A stretch of 64,000 nt of DNA from an uncultured Mollicutes bacterium (GCA_900539265.1 UQBM01000008.1:6819-70818); one strand, 5' to 3'. Shown: positions 1-7,429, counted from the first letter of the stretch. Made by a program: numbers and translations. Notes: generated by a model not told the origin, from the letters alone.

Positions 1-1050
1 CTTTCTAAAAGCTTCACGATTTTCATTTAAAATATCAGCAGTACTTTTTCCAGTTTGAGGATCTTTACGATGAGTAATTTCAGTACCCTTTGTTAAAATA
101 ATTTCACCAGTATTAGGATTTACTAAATCATTGGCAAGACGGTGTCCAATTGCTCTTGCAACTGCGTCAAGTTTTTTGTTTACTTTATATCTACCAACTT
201 TAGCAAGGTCATATCTTCTAACTTCAAAAAGACGACTAGCAATAAATTTACGAGCAGTATCAGCAGATGTCTTTTCACCTGGTCTTAAATTATCGTATAA
301 TTTTTTTACGGCATCGTCTTCACCAAAAGATTCATCCTTATCAAAACTATTTTGAAAAATTTCAAGAATATTTTTAGGTCTTAAATCTTCTTCGCCTTTT
401 TCACCAAGAAATAAATTAACCATTTCTAGATTGCTCTTAACTCCAAGAGCTCTAATAAAAGTAGGTAAACATACCTTTTTTGAACGATCTAATTTGGCAA
501 ACCAAATATTTTTATTGCTTTTTTCAAACTCAATCCATGCTCCACGAGTTGGAATAATTTGACCAGAAAAAATAGATTGCCCTGATTTTTTATCAACTTC
601 CTCAGAAAAGAAAACACCTGCTGAACGAACGATTTGAGTAACAACTACACGTTCTGATCCGTTAAAAATAAAAGTACCCCACGGAGTCATAATGGGAAGT
701 TCACCCATAAATACAGTATCATCTTTAAATTCACCAGTTTCTTTATTTTCTAAAGCTACATGAACTTTAAGTGAACGTGAGTAGTTCACTTTATGAAGTT
801 TAGCCTCTTTAATTGAATATTTCGGTTCTTCAAAATAGTGCTCCATAAAATGTAATTCAAATTTTTCACCATCACCATGATCCTTAATGGGAGATATTTC
901 CTTAAATAAAGCCCTCAATCCTTCATCCATAAACCAAGCAAAAGACTTCGTTTGAATTTCAATTAAATTAGGCAATTCAACATTTGTTTGAACACTTGCA
1001 TAATTGCGCCGAACTCTTGTTCTACCATATTGAACATTTTTGTAACTCAA
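1..1050 (-). CDS. rpoB: RNA polymerase beta subunit, N-terminal 350 residues (cut by window edge)
   Basis: Catalytic beta subunit of RNA polymerase. My own reverse translation from position 1050 stays open for 350 codons to the window edge and reads as the beta protrusion and lobe regions, with the family stretches ELPNLIEIQTKSFAWFMDEG near residue 25 and FNGSERVVVTQIVRS near residue 140. The start is a TTG, placed by an AGAGGTGA ribosome binding site 5 bases upstream and by agreement with the usual N-terminus. The rest of the gene, and rpoC, should lie beyond position 1. It has its own strong promoter separate from the ribosomal protein genes upstream. Identity is certain; the exact start is likely. 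Confidence 0.97.
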   Translation of the reverse strand, partial: MSYKNVQYGRTRVRRNYASVQTNVELPNLIEIQTKSFAWFMDEGLRALFKEISPIKDHGDGEKFELHFMEHYFEEPKYSIKEAKLHKVNYSRSLKVHVALENKETGEFKDDTVFMGELPIMTPWGTFIFNGSERVVVTQIVRSAGVFFSEEVDKKSGQSIFSGQIIPTRGAWIEFEKSNKNIWFAKLDRSKKVCLPTFIRALGVKSNLEMVNLFLGEKGEEDLRPKNILEIFQNSFDKDESFGEDDAVKKLYDNLRPGEKTSADTARKFIASRLFEVRRYDLAKVGRYKVNKKLDAVARAIGHRLANDLVNPNTGEIILTKGTEITHRKDPQTGKSTADILNENREAFRK

Positions 1051-1066
1051 ATTATTCACCTCTTTT

Positions 1067-1106
1067 TGCAATTTTGAGCCAAAATACAAATTGGTAAAAA
1101 ATTGCA
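1067..1106 (-). promoter_or_regulatory. Inverted repeat in the rpoB 5' leader
   Basis: A perfect 9-bp inverted repeat (TGCAATTTT at 1067-1075, AAAATTGCA at 1098-1106) lies between the rpoB promoter and its ribosome binding site, which begins a few bases downstream. In RNA it would form a hairpin with a 22-nt loop ending next to the Shine-Dalgarno sequence. It is not followed by a U-run, so it does not look like a terminator. A role in translational control of rpoB is inference only. Confidence 0.5.
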
Positions 1107-1134
1107 TTTTCCCTCATTGTATCGTATCTTACAT

Positions 1135-1163
1135 ATTATAATTTAAATTATTATTTTTGTCAA
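1135..1163 (-). promoter_or_regulatory. Consensus sigma-A promoter of rpoB
   Basis: TTGACA at 1158-1163 and TATAAT at 1135-1140 with an exact 17-bp spacer on the minus strand. Transcription would begin near 1128 and give a leader of about 78 nt before the TTG start of rpoB. Confidence 0.9.
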
Positions 1164-1267
1164 CTAAAATAACACTTTTTTTAAACTTTTATTATAAATT
1201 TTTGTTTAAATATCCATACAAAATAAAAAAATAGTAAAATCATAACTAAATTATTAGTCTATTATTA

Positions 1268-1861
1268 CTATTTTTTAGCTTTTATAATCCAATATCCTTT
1301 ATCCTTTTCAACAATTTCTACTTTTTGGTAAATTTGAATGAGCAGTTTCAACATAGACTCAGCTCCTTGTTTTTTTTGAATAACACACCAAAAAGTTCCA
1401 TCTTCATTCAAGAATTCAAAAGATTTACTGGCAATTTCATGAACTATCTTTTTACCTGCTCTAATTGGAGGATTACTAACAATAACATCATATTTTTTAA
1501 CAATATTTTGATAAATATTACTAACGAATATTTCCACATTTTCTATTTTGTTTAACGTTTTATTTTTACAAGATAGACGTATTGCTCGCTCATTTATATC
1601 AATCATATCGACTAAAGATTGTGGTTTAACCTTAGCAATTACTAAACCAATTACTCCATAACCACATCCAACATCTAAAACTCTATCACCATCATCTAAA
1701 GTTACTGTTTGAAGCAATAAACTACTACCAAAATCTACTTCTTTTTTTGAGAAAACTCCATTATCAGTTATAAAATTAAATTTTTGACCCCTAAAATAAT
1801 ATGGTATTATTATTTCATTGCTTTCTAAATTAACATTATTTTCAAAATATTGATTACTCAT
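1268..1861 (-). CDS. RsmC-type rRNA guanine-N2 methyltransferase (YbxB family)
   Basis: Class I SAM-dependent methyltransferase of 197 residues. The SAM-binding motif VLDVGCGYG is at residues 61-69 and the N6/N2-guanine methyltransferase motif SNPP at 129-132, followed by the RsmC-like segment IRAGKKIVHE. It is the single catalytic-domain form found in Firmicutes rather than the duplicated E. coli RsmC. Position between rplL and rpoB is the same as ybxB in Bacillus subtilis, where the gene is part of the ribosomal protein/RNA polymerase cluster. The substrate is inferred from family membership: 16S rRNA is likely, but the YbxB target is not visible here. Confidence 0.85.
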   Translation of the reverse strand: MSNQYFENNVNLESNEIIIPYYFRGQKFNFITDNGVFSKKEVDFGSSLLLQTVTLDDGDRVLDVGCGYGVIGLVIAKVKPQSLVDMIDINERAIRLSCKNKTLNKIENVEIFVSNIYQNIVKKYDVIVSNPPIRAGKKIVHEIASKSFEFLNEDGTFWCVIQKKQGAESMLKLLIQIYQKVEIVEKDKGYWIIKAKK

Positions 1862-1883
1862 TTTTCCTCCTTGATTAAAGAAA

Positions 1884-1905
1884 TAGCCTGAGTTACCTCA
1901 GACTA
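1884..1905 (-). terminator. Hairpin between rplL and the methyltransferase gene
   Basis: A 9-bp stem with one G-U pair (TAGTCTGAG / CTCAGGCTA on the minus strand) closed by a GTAA tetraloop, followed by the short T-rich tract TTTCTTT. It is probably a leaky terminator or attenuator that reduces transcription passing from the abundant L7/L12 gene into the methyltransferase gene. Confidence 0.6.
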
Positions 1906-1926
1906 TTCTTATTTTAAGTTAAGAAT

Positions 1927-2298
1927 TTATTTAACTTCTACTTCAGCGCCTGCTTCAACTAACTTAGCTTTTAAAGCTTCAGCTTCTTCTGGAGATATCT
2001 TTTCTTTAACAGCTTTTGGAGCATTATCAACTAAATCTTTAGCTTCTTTTAAACCTAAACCAGTTACTTCACGAACCAATTTAATAACATTTAATTTAGA
2101 TGCACCAGCGCTCTTTAGAATAACACTAACTTCACTTGGGCCTTCTTCAACTGCAGCTACAGCACCTGCAGCTACAGCAACTGGAGCAGCGGCTGTAACA
2201 CCAAATTCTTCTTCGATTGCCTTTACAAGTTCATTTAATTCTAATACGCTCATCTCTTTTAAAGATGCGATAAATTCTTCTTTATTAAGTTTTGCCAT
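1927..2298 (-). CDS. rplL: Ribosomal protein bL12 (L7/L12)
   Basis: Stalk protein of the large subunit that recruits and activates translation GTPases. 123 residues, the usual length. The N-terminal dimerisation helix (LNKEEFIASLKEMSVLELNE), the alanine-rich hinge near residues 35-52 and the C-terminal domain with the factor-binding stretch LIKLVREVTGLGLKEAKDLV-type sequence are all present. It follows rplJ by 18 bases, as usual, since L10 and L12 form one complex. Expression is presumably controlled by the L10 leader upstream of rplJ. Confidence 0.98.
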   Translation of the reverse strand: MAKLNKEEFIASLKEMSVLELNELVKAIEEEFGVTAAAPVAVAAGAVAAVEEGPSEVSVILKSAGASKLNVIKLVREVTGLGLKEAKDLVDNAPKAVKEKISPEEAEALKAKLVEAGAEVEVK

Positions 2299-2316
2299 TT
2301 CGTTTGTTCCTCCTAA

Positions 2317-2805
2317 TTAATTTTCTTTTTCTGACACTGCTTTAACAACACAAGCAAGATTACGAATAGGGGCTTGTAAAACACTTAGTAACATAGAAAG
2401 CATTCCTTCTTTGTTTGGTAATTTTGATAAAGATTTTAAATCAGCTTCACTTGTAACTTTATTGTCAACAATACCAACTTTTACACTAAGTTTTTCATGA
2501 TCCTTTGCAAAATCATAAACAACTTTTGCAGCAGTAACCTCATCATTACCAATAACAATAGCACTTGGACCTACTAAATGCTCTTCAACACCAACAAAAC
2601 CTTCTTCTTTGGTTGCTCGACGTAAAATATTGTTTTTAACAACTTTCATTTCACAGTTTTCAGTATGTAGCTTAACACGAAGTTCAGTAACTTCTGCTAC
2701 AGTCAATCCTAGGTAATCAACGAATAATGTTGATCCAGCTTTTGAGATCTTTTCTCTAATTACTTGGACCTCTTCATGTTTTTTAGCGATTGTCGCTTCA
2801 TTCAT
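2317..2805 (-). CDS. rplJ: Ribosomal protein uL10
   Basis: Base of the L7/L12 stalk; binds 23S rRNA and L12 dimers, and in bacteria also its own mRNA leader. 162 residues from the ATG at 2805. An in-frame GTG nine bases further upstream lies inside the AGGAGGTG ribosome binding site and is unlikely to be the start. The recognisable segments are FVDYLGLTVAEVTELR near residue 30 and KLPNKEGMLSMLLSVLQAPI near the C-terminus, which contacts L12. The gene sits between a predicted L10 leader and rplL. Confidence 0.97.
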   Translation of the reverse strand: MNEATIAKKHEEVQVIREKISKAGSTLFVDYLGLTVAEVTELRVKLHTENCEMKVVKNNILRRATKEEGFVGVEEHLVGPSAIVIGNDEVTAAKVVYDFAKDHEKLSVKVGIVDNKVTSEADLKSLSKLPNKEGMLSMLLSVLQAPIRNLACVVKAVSEKEN

Positions 2806-2814
2806 TGTTTTCAC

Positions 2815-2905
2815 CTCCTGAAAATTTTCCTCGGTAGGTAATTAAGCTTCTAAAAAATTATGTTTTAGTTGCACCTACTGTCTACGGCAGAGACTATTTA
2901 TACTA
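2815..2905 (-). promoter_or_regulatory. Ribosomal protein L10 leader RNA
   Basis: The rplA-rplJ gap carries the sequence pattern of the Firmicutes L10 leader: GCCGTAGACAGTAGGTGC followed about 30 nt later by the complementary CCTACCGAGG, just before the rplJ ribosome binding site. Known function of this family: the L10(L12)4 complex binds the kink-turn structure and represses rplJ-rplL. Assigned from the motif and its position; exact ends are approximate. Confidence 0.85.
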
Positions 2906-2948
2906 TTATTTATATTATAAATTTTTTATACTTTATTTTCTATTCTTC

Positions 2949-3638
2949 TTATGCAAGGTCAGTAGTAACTTTAATACCAGGACCCATAGTTGAAGTAATA
3001 GTTAGATTTTGAATATAAACACCTTTAACTGTTTGTGGTTTAACACGTATCATTTGATTATAAATTGCCTTAATATTTTCAGCAAGTTTACTATTTTCAA
3101 ATGAAACTTTTCCAACTGGAACTTGAATATTACCAACTTTATCTGTACGATATTCAACCTTACCAGCTTTAAACTCTTTAACTGTTTGTTCAATATTCAT
3201 TGTTACAGTACCAGTTTTAGGGTTTGGCATTAATCCTTTAGGACCTAAAATACGTCCTAATTTACCAAGTTCACCCATCATATCTGGCGTAGCAATAATT
3301 GTATCAAATTCAAACCAACCCTCTTTAATCTTTTCAAGATATTCGACATCACCAGCATAATCTGCTCCTGCTGCTAGAGCTTCTTGGGCCTTAGCACCCT
3401 TAGCGATTACTAAAACGCGAACAGTTTTACCAGTTCCATTTGGAAGTGAAACTGCTCCACGTAAATTTTGCTCAGCCTTACGAGGATCAATATTTAATTT
3501 AAATGATACTTCAACTGTTGCATCAAATTTTGCAACATTTGTCTTTTTTACTAGTTCAACCGCTTCTTCAAGGCTATATCTTCTTGAACGATCTACTAAT
3601 TTTAAAGCTTCTAGATATTTTTTACCTCTTTTTGCCAT
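2949..3638 (-). CDS. rplA: Ribosomal protein uL1
   Basis: L1 stalk protein of the large subunit, 229 residues, the usual length. The sequence runs from the basic N-terminus (AKRGKKYLEALKLVDRS) through the L1 signature around IATPDMMGELGKLGRILGPKGLMPNPKTGT (residues about 115-145, shown here in part: GRILGPKGLMPNPKTGT). L1 is also the usual autogenous repressor of the L11-L1 operon. It lies 89 bases downstream of rplK with an L1-type leader element in between, followed by the separately controlled rplJ-rplL. Confidence 0.98.
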   Translation of the reverse strand: MAKRGKKYLEALKLVDRSRRYSLEEAVELVKKTNVAKFDATVEVSFKLNIDPRKAEQNLRGAVSLPNGTGKTVRVLVIAKGAKAQEALAAGADYAGDVEYLEKIKEGWFEFDTIIATPDMMGELGKLGRILGPKGLMPNPKTGTVTMNIEQTVKEFKAGKVEYRTDKVGNIQVPVGKVSFENSKLAENIKAIYNQMIRVKPQTVKGVYIQNLTITSTMGPGIKVTTDLA

Positions 3639-3651
3639 TTGTTAATTTACC

Positions 3652-3685
3652 TCCTAAATGTGGTCTAACGGAATCTCCTCCCACG
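3652..3685 (-). promoter_or_regulatory. L1-type leader element before rplA
   Basis: Minus-strand GTGGGAGGAG ... GACCACAT immediately precedes the rplA ribosome binding site. The GTGGGAG/CCACAT pair repeats the one before rplK and resembles the L1-binding stem of 23S rRNA, so it is a candidate autogenous L1 site. The base pairs are visible; the binding is inferred from what is known of L1 operons. Confidence 0.6.
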
Positions 3686-3727
3686 CTGATTGAAAAAATC
3701 AATCAATTTAAAGAGAATGATAGAAAC

Positions 3728-4162
3728 CTATTTTTCTACAACAATTCCCATATTTCGAGCAGTGCCTTCCACAATGTTTGCTGCTGCTTCAACTGTGTAT
3801 GCGTTAAGATCAGGCATCTTCATTTGTGCAATTTCTAATAATTTAGCACGTGTAATAGTTGCAACCTTATTTTTTCTCGCATTATCAGAACCTTTTTGGA
3901 TGCCTGCTGCTTTTTTTAATAAATCTGAGGCTGGAGGAGTTTTTGTAATAAAAGTAAAAGTACGATCTTCATAAACGTAAATTTCAACTGGAATTACATA
4001 TCCTACCATGCTTGCAGTTTTTTCATTAAATTGACTACAGAATTGTTGAATATTAACACCTGCTTGTCCTAGTGCTGGTCCAACTGGTGGAGCTGGATTA
4101 GCTTTTGCTGCAGGAATTTGAAGTTTAACAACTTTTTTAACTTGTTTAACTTTAGCTGCCAC
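3728..4162 (-). CDS. rplK: Ribosomal protein uL11
   Basis: GTPase-associated centre protein, 144 residues. The start is the GTG at 4162: it follows an AAGGAGGTG ribosome binding site and gives the normal N-terminus (AAKVKQVKKVVKLQI). A longer open frame reaches upstream through the leader but is not plausible. The proline-rich signature PAPPVGPALGQAGVNIQQFC is near residues 22-41. First gene of the L11-L1 unit, with its own promoter and leader. Confidence 0.97.
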   Translation of the reverse strand: MAAKVKQVKKVVKLQIPAAKANPAPPVGPALGQAGVNIQQFCSQFNEKTASMVGYVIPVEIYVYEDRTFTFITKTPPASDLLKKAAGIQKGSDNARKNKVATITRAKLLEIAQMKMPDLNAYTVEAAANIVEGTARNMGIVVEK

Positions 4163-4181
4163 GAGACACACCTCCTTATTT

Positions 4182-4224
4182 TGTCCGTGATGTGGTTTAT
4201 GAACACTATGATGTTCTCCCACAC
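4182..4224 (-). promoter_or_regulatory. L1-type leader element before rplK
   Basis: Minus strand: TGTGGGAGAACATCATAG, then GTTCATAAACCACATCACGG, ending at the rplK ribosome binding site. GAACATCATAGTGTTC gives an inner inverted repeat and GTGG/CCAC an outer stem. The same GTGGGAG...CCACAT arrangement occurs before rplA, and B. subtilis has a similar sequence in this position. Likely L1-mediated autogenous control. Confidence 0.65.
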
Positions 4225-4268
4225 TTTAAATTAATTCATAGTATAAAGCGTCATTGCACGCAAATATT

Positions 4269-4297
4269 ATTATACATATATTTTAGCAAAAAGTCAA
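4269..4297 (-). promoter_or_regulatory. Sigma-A promoter of the rplK-rplA operon
   Basis: TTGACT at 4292-4297 and TATAAT at 4269-4274, spacer exactly 17 bp, minus strand. It makes the L11 operon independent of nusG, which lies more than 2.5 kb upstream in this genome. Confidence 0.88.
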
Positions 4298-4315
4298 ATC
4301 TTTTATTCTTTTATT

Positions 4316-4357
4316 TTTTAAAAATAAAACAACATTATCAATTTAGATAATGTTGTT
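4316..4357 (-). terminator. Terminator after the double-GNAT gene
   Basis: Perfect 12-bp stem (AACAACATTATC at 4328-4339 with its complement at 4346-4357), 6-nt loop, then the T-rich minus-strand tract TTTTATTTTTA. It separates the inserted gene block from the rplK promoter. Confidence 0.88.
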
Positions 4358-4363
4358 ACTTTA

Positions 4364-5350
4364 TTATTCAAAATTTTTTTTCATATCAGCAAAACTTTGA
4401 GCAATTTTAAATCCAGCAAACAAATAAATATAACGTGCAGGATTATCAAGACCTGTAAAAAAAGTCATATAAGTTGATCCATGATTTTTTAAATATTCAC
4501 AAAGATTGCAAAAAAGAGCTTTTCCTAAACCACCACCACGTTCATTAGGATCAACACAAATACCATCTAAATGACCTCTACCAGTCTCCTCAGTATACAT
4601 CGCACCAGTCCATCCAACAACTTTATTATTATGTGCAGCAACTAAGAAAGGTCTTGGTTTCTCACGTTTTAAATTACTTCTAATAGAATTAGCAAACCCT
4701 GGATTATTTATTACTTCACAAAATTCTTCAATACCATAATGTTTACTCTCATCATATACTTCTACAGTTAAACCACGCTTAGCATTTTCGGCCATTTGTT
4801 TAACCACTTTTTCGGGCATTTGATATTTGTCAAGAGAAAGATGAAATCCTTCATGAATACTATTTACAAAATATCCGTGATGATATAGGAATAAATAAAA
4901 GTCTGAGTTCATCCTAACCCCAGGCATTCCTGGATGCTCATGTTTTTCTGTATATGGAATATACCAAGGCCAGTTAATTTGACTTATAAAAACAAAACGA
5001 GCAGATTTTTTATTATTTTCTTTAATATAATCTTCAACTAAAGATAATAATTTTGAACCAATACCTTGTCGACGATATTCTTTTTTTACAATTAAAGTAT
5101 TAATATATCCCGATGCATTTGGATTTTCTTTATCAACATCACGAATATTACCACTAATAAAACCTATTACTTTATCATTATCTTTGGCAACAAAAGTTCC
5201 TTCTTTTTTAAAAGCCGGACTGTTAAATAGGCGATTTTTAAACGCTTCTTTAGTTAATTCTTTAAAGAAAACCTCTTCCTTAGTTAGTTCATAAAATACT
5301 TCATACATTTGATCTTGATCTTTTTCTTCATAAGAACAATAATTTATCAT
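4364..5350 (-). CDS. Tandem-domain GNAT acetyltransferase
   Basis: 328 residues with two GNAT folds in one chain. The first acetyl-CoA loop is RRQGIG at residues 93-98 after the strand INTLIVKKEY; the second is ERGGGLG at 270-276 after LDGICVDP. Between them lies an aromatic stretch (INWPWYIPYTEKHEHPGMPG, about 125-144) not seen in simple GNATs. The substrate is unknown: duplicated GNATs include mycothiol synthase and small-molecule or antibiotic acetylases, but this sequence gives no basis to choose. It is the last of three genes lying between nusG and rplK and ends in its own terminator. No clear promoter was seen directly upstream. Confidence 0.8.
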   Translation of the reverse strand: MINYCSYEEKDQDQMYEVFYELTKEEVFFKELTKEAFKNRLFNSPAFKKEGTFVAKDNDKVIGFISGNIRDVDKENPNASGYINTLIVKKEYRRQGIGSKLLSLVEDYIKENNKKSARFVFISQINWPWYIPYTEKHEHPGMPGVRMNSDFYLFLYHHGYFVNSIHEGFHLSLDKYQMPEKVVKQMAENAKRGLTVEVYDESKHYGIEEFCEVINNPGFANSIRSNLKREKPRPFLVAAHNNKVVGWTGAMYTEETGRGHLDGICVDPNERGGGLGKALFCNLCEYLKNHGSTYMTFFTGLDNPARYIYLFAGFKIAQSFADMKKNFE

Positions 5351-5424
5351 GCAATTTCTCCTCTCAAGTAGTTACAATTATTATACTATAATCTATTTTT
5401 AAAAACAACAATTTTGAAACAAAT

Positions 5425-5715
5425 TTAGTTAATAATTATAATACCAATAACAATATGCAAAACGAGAGATAAATAAGTAGTAAGTACAAAATACCAATGT
5501 TTATTTTTATGCCTAATACCATATAAACCAATTAAAGTGCCTAATGAACCTCCTAAAATTGTTATTCCCAATAAAATAGATTCTTTAATACGATACCGAT
5601 GTTTAATTGCTTTCTTTTTATCAAGAAAATACAATAAAATAGCAATTATATTAGTAATCAAAAGCCAAAAAATATATATTTCAAAGATATTTTTACCTCG
5701 GATTATCTGGATCAT
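5425..5715 (-). CDS. DUF1294 small membrane protein
   Basis: Up to 96 residues with hydrophobic segments near residues 13-28, 46-64 and 75-94. The family pattern is visible: a DKKKAIKHRYRIKE stretch after the first helix, then GGSLGTLIGLYGIRHKNKH. DUF1294 proteins have no established function; some are fused to cold-shock domains. The annotated ATG at 5715 lies inside the 3' end of the upstream gene (23-base overlap). A GAGG at about 5700 would suit a start a few codons later, but no in-frame ATG, GTG or TTG is there, so the ATG is kept with reservation. Confidence 0.75.
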   Translation of the reverse strand: MIQIIRGKNIFEIYIFWLLITNIIAILLYFLDKKKAIKHRYRIKESILLGITILGGSLGTLIGLYGIRHKNKHWYFVLTTYLSLVLHIVIGIIIIN

Positions 5716-6823
5716 CTGTTAAATACCAATCTGATTTTTGGACAAAAACTAAACTTCTTTCAGCATTTACAATAACATCATTATCTTTTAAGGTAACAAT
5801 AATATTACCATTGATAAAAGTAGCAAAAATATTTTCTGTATATTCATTAAATCTTTCAATAATTGTCTTTTTAGGTAAATTATATTTATTTTCTTCACTT
5901 GAACATATTACTATGTAACTTGGTGTAATATTGTCTAATAAAGCCTTTGTATTAGAAGTTGGTGATCCATGATGATTAGCTTTAAAAACATCAACATGAC
6001 CGATATTTAAATTTGTTAAATATGTTTCCTCCTTTTTCTCCGCGTCTCCACAAAGTAAAACCTTTTTTGTATTATGAGTTAAAAGACAACTAACTGACCG
6101 GTCATTATCATCGTTAATCTCACTTATTCCATAGGTTTTATAATCTAATAAATCTAAATATGTATCTACACCTAGATAGAATCTTGTAATTGCATCTAAA
6201 TTATTACTATCAAAAATACTACCTATATTAAAATATTTGGCACCTTCATTTACTTTTTTATTTCTAATCTCAAGATAATCTTTATATAATTGTGTTTGCC
6301 CTTCATAACCAAAATCGACGATATATTGATAAGTAATTCCTGGTATTTCTAAAGCTCCATAACTATTTGAAAGTCCAACCATTCCTCCTAAATGATCACT
6401 ATCAGCATGAGTAACAATCACTAATTCTAAAATGTTATCACTAACATGTTCTTCAATAAAAGGTACTACTGTATTTGAACCACTAGCTTTTTCACCTGCA
6501 TCTATTAAAATATCAATATCTCCACATTCAATAAAAATACTATCACCAATTTGAGGATTTCCATTACTACCAAAAAGTTCTAAAAAAGTAACTTTTACAT
6601 CATCTACTTTTGTTCCCTCTTGAACTAAATATGCAACATTCCCTTTTATATTATTTTTATTATTGTCATTTTTATTATCATTATTTTTTTTATAATATAA
6701 ATAACCAACAATGAAACCAACTACTACTATTAATACTACTATCCAAAGCGGAATTCTTTTTACTGTTTTCTTTACGTGTCTTTCAATTTTTGTTTGATTT
6801 TTATTTTTTTTTGATCTTCCCAT
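5693..6823 (-). CDS. Membrane-anchored metallo-beta-lactamase-fold hydrolase, ComEC-C-terminal type
   Basis: 376 residues. A basic N-terminus is followed by one transmembrane helix (about 24-44), an Asn/Lys-rich linker, then a metallo-beta-lactamase fold with the metal motif THADSDH at 138-144, a further LLCGDAE and the ComEC-like KANHHGSPTSN. This is the domain that in ComEC/Rec2 follows the DNA channel and is thought to degrade one strand, but here it stands alone with its own anchor, so it could be a secreted nuclease or another phosphodiesterase. The start follows AAAGGAGATTAAA. It begins 13 bases after the nusG terminator hairpin and overlaps the DUF1294 gene. Confidence 0.85.
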   Translation of the reverse strand: MGRSKKNKNQTKIERHVKKTVKRIPLWIVVLIVVVGFIVGYLYYKKNNDNKNDNNKNNIKGNVAYLVQEGTKVDDVKVTFLELFGSNGNPQIGDSIFIECGDIDILIDAGEKASGSNTVVPFIEEHVSDNILELVIVTHADSDHLGGMVGLSNSYGALEIPGITYQYIVDFGYEGQTQLYKDYLEIRNKKVNEGAKYFNIGSIFDSNNLDAITRFYLGVDTYLDLLDYKTYGISEINDDNDRSVSCLLTHNTKKVLLCGDAEKKEETYLTNLNIGHVDVFKANHHGSPTSNTKALLDNITPSYIVICSSEENKYNLPKKTIIERFNEYTENIFATFINGNIIVTLKDNDVIVNAERSLVFVQKSDWYLTDDPDNPR

Positions 6824-6835
6824 TTTAATCTCCTT

Positions 6836-6869
6836 TTGAAAAAATAGCAGGTATTTCTACCTACTATTT
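6836..6869 (-). terminator. Terminator of the rpmG-secE-nusG operon
   Basis: 12-bp stem with one wobble (AAATAGTAGGTA / TACCTGCTATTT on the minus strand), GAAA-type tetraloop, followed by a T-run. The stem includes the nusG stop codon. Some read-through probably feeds the downstream metallo-beta-lactamase gene, which has no obvious promoter. Confidence 0.8.
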
Positions 6870-7421
6870 GATTAATTCTACTTCATCAAAGCGAAGTTCA
6901 TTTGGAGTCTGTCGTCCAAACATATCTATCAAAACTGTTACAATTTGATTTTCAAAGTCAATTTTTTCAACCACAGCTTCTTGACCATAAAAAGTTTCTG
7001 ATATAACCTTTACCATATCACCTACCGCAAACTTAACATCTTTGGCAATTGTAATACCACTTTTCTTTAAAATAGGAATCATTTCATGAGGTGGAACTGG
7101 CACAGGTTTTGCTCGACCGCCACTAGAGCCCAAAAAACCAGTAACCATTGGTGTATTTCTAACAATAAACCATGATTCATCAGTAACAATCATATCGACA
7201 AAAATATATCCAGGATATGGATTTTCTATAACTTCTTTCATTTCACCATTTGGTTTTTTTTCCATATGAATTTCTTCAGGAATTAGAACATTAAAAATGT
7301 AATCTTCCATATTCATTGAAACAATTCTTCGTTCTAAATTACGTTTAGCTGCATATTCCATTCCAGCATATGATTGGATAATGTACCAAGCTCTTTCGTT
7401 ATCTGTATCTTCAGTATACAT
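6864..7421 (-). CDS. nusG: Transcription elongation/pausing factor NusG
   Basis: 185 residues. The NGN domain starts at AWYIIQSYAGMEYAAKRNLE (about residue 11) and includes the PYPGYIFVDM core and the FLGSSG...P segment that binds the polymerase clamp. The C-terminal KOW domain is visible as VKFAVGDMVKVISETFYGQE followed by VEKIDFENQIVTVLIDMFGR. KOW domains contact S10 or Rho. Nine bases downstream of secE, as in B. subtilis, but unlike there it is not followed directly by rplK. Confidence 0.97.
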   Translation of the reverse strand: MYTEDTDNERAWYIIQSYAGMEYAAKRNLERRIVSMNMEDYIFNVLIPEEIHMEKKPNGEMKEVIENPYPGYIFVDMIVTDESWFIVRNTPMVTGFLGSSGGRAKPVPVPPHEMIPILKKSGITIAKDVKFAVGDMVKVISETFYGQEAVVEKIDFENQIVTVLIDMFGRQTPNELRFDEVELIK

Positions 7422-7429
7422 GAAAACTC

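Noticed and set aside
1107..1120. ATG in the rpoB leader as a possible upstream start
   Set aside because: It has no ribosome binding site and does not lead into the rpoB frame; TTG at 1050 has both a ribosome binding site and homology.
3728..4222. Longer rplK starting at 4222
   Set aside because: The extra 20 residues are translated leader sequence; the GTG at 4162 with AAGGAGGTG gives the normal L11 N-terminus.
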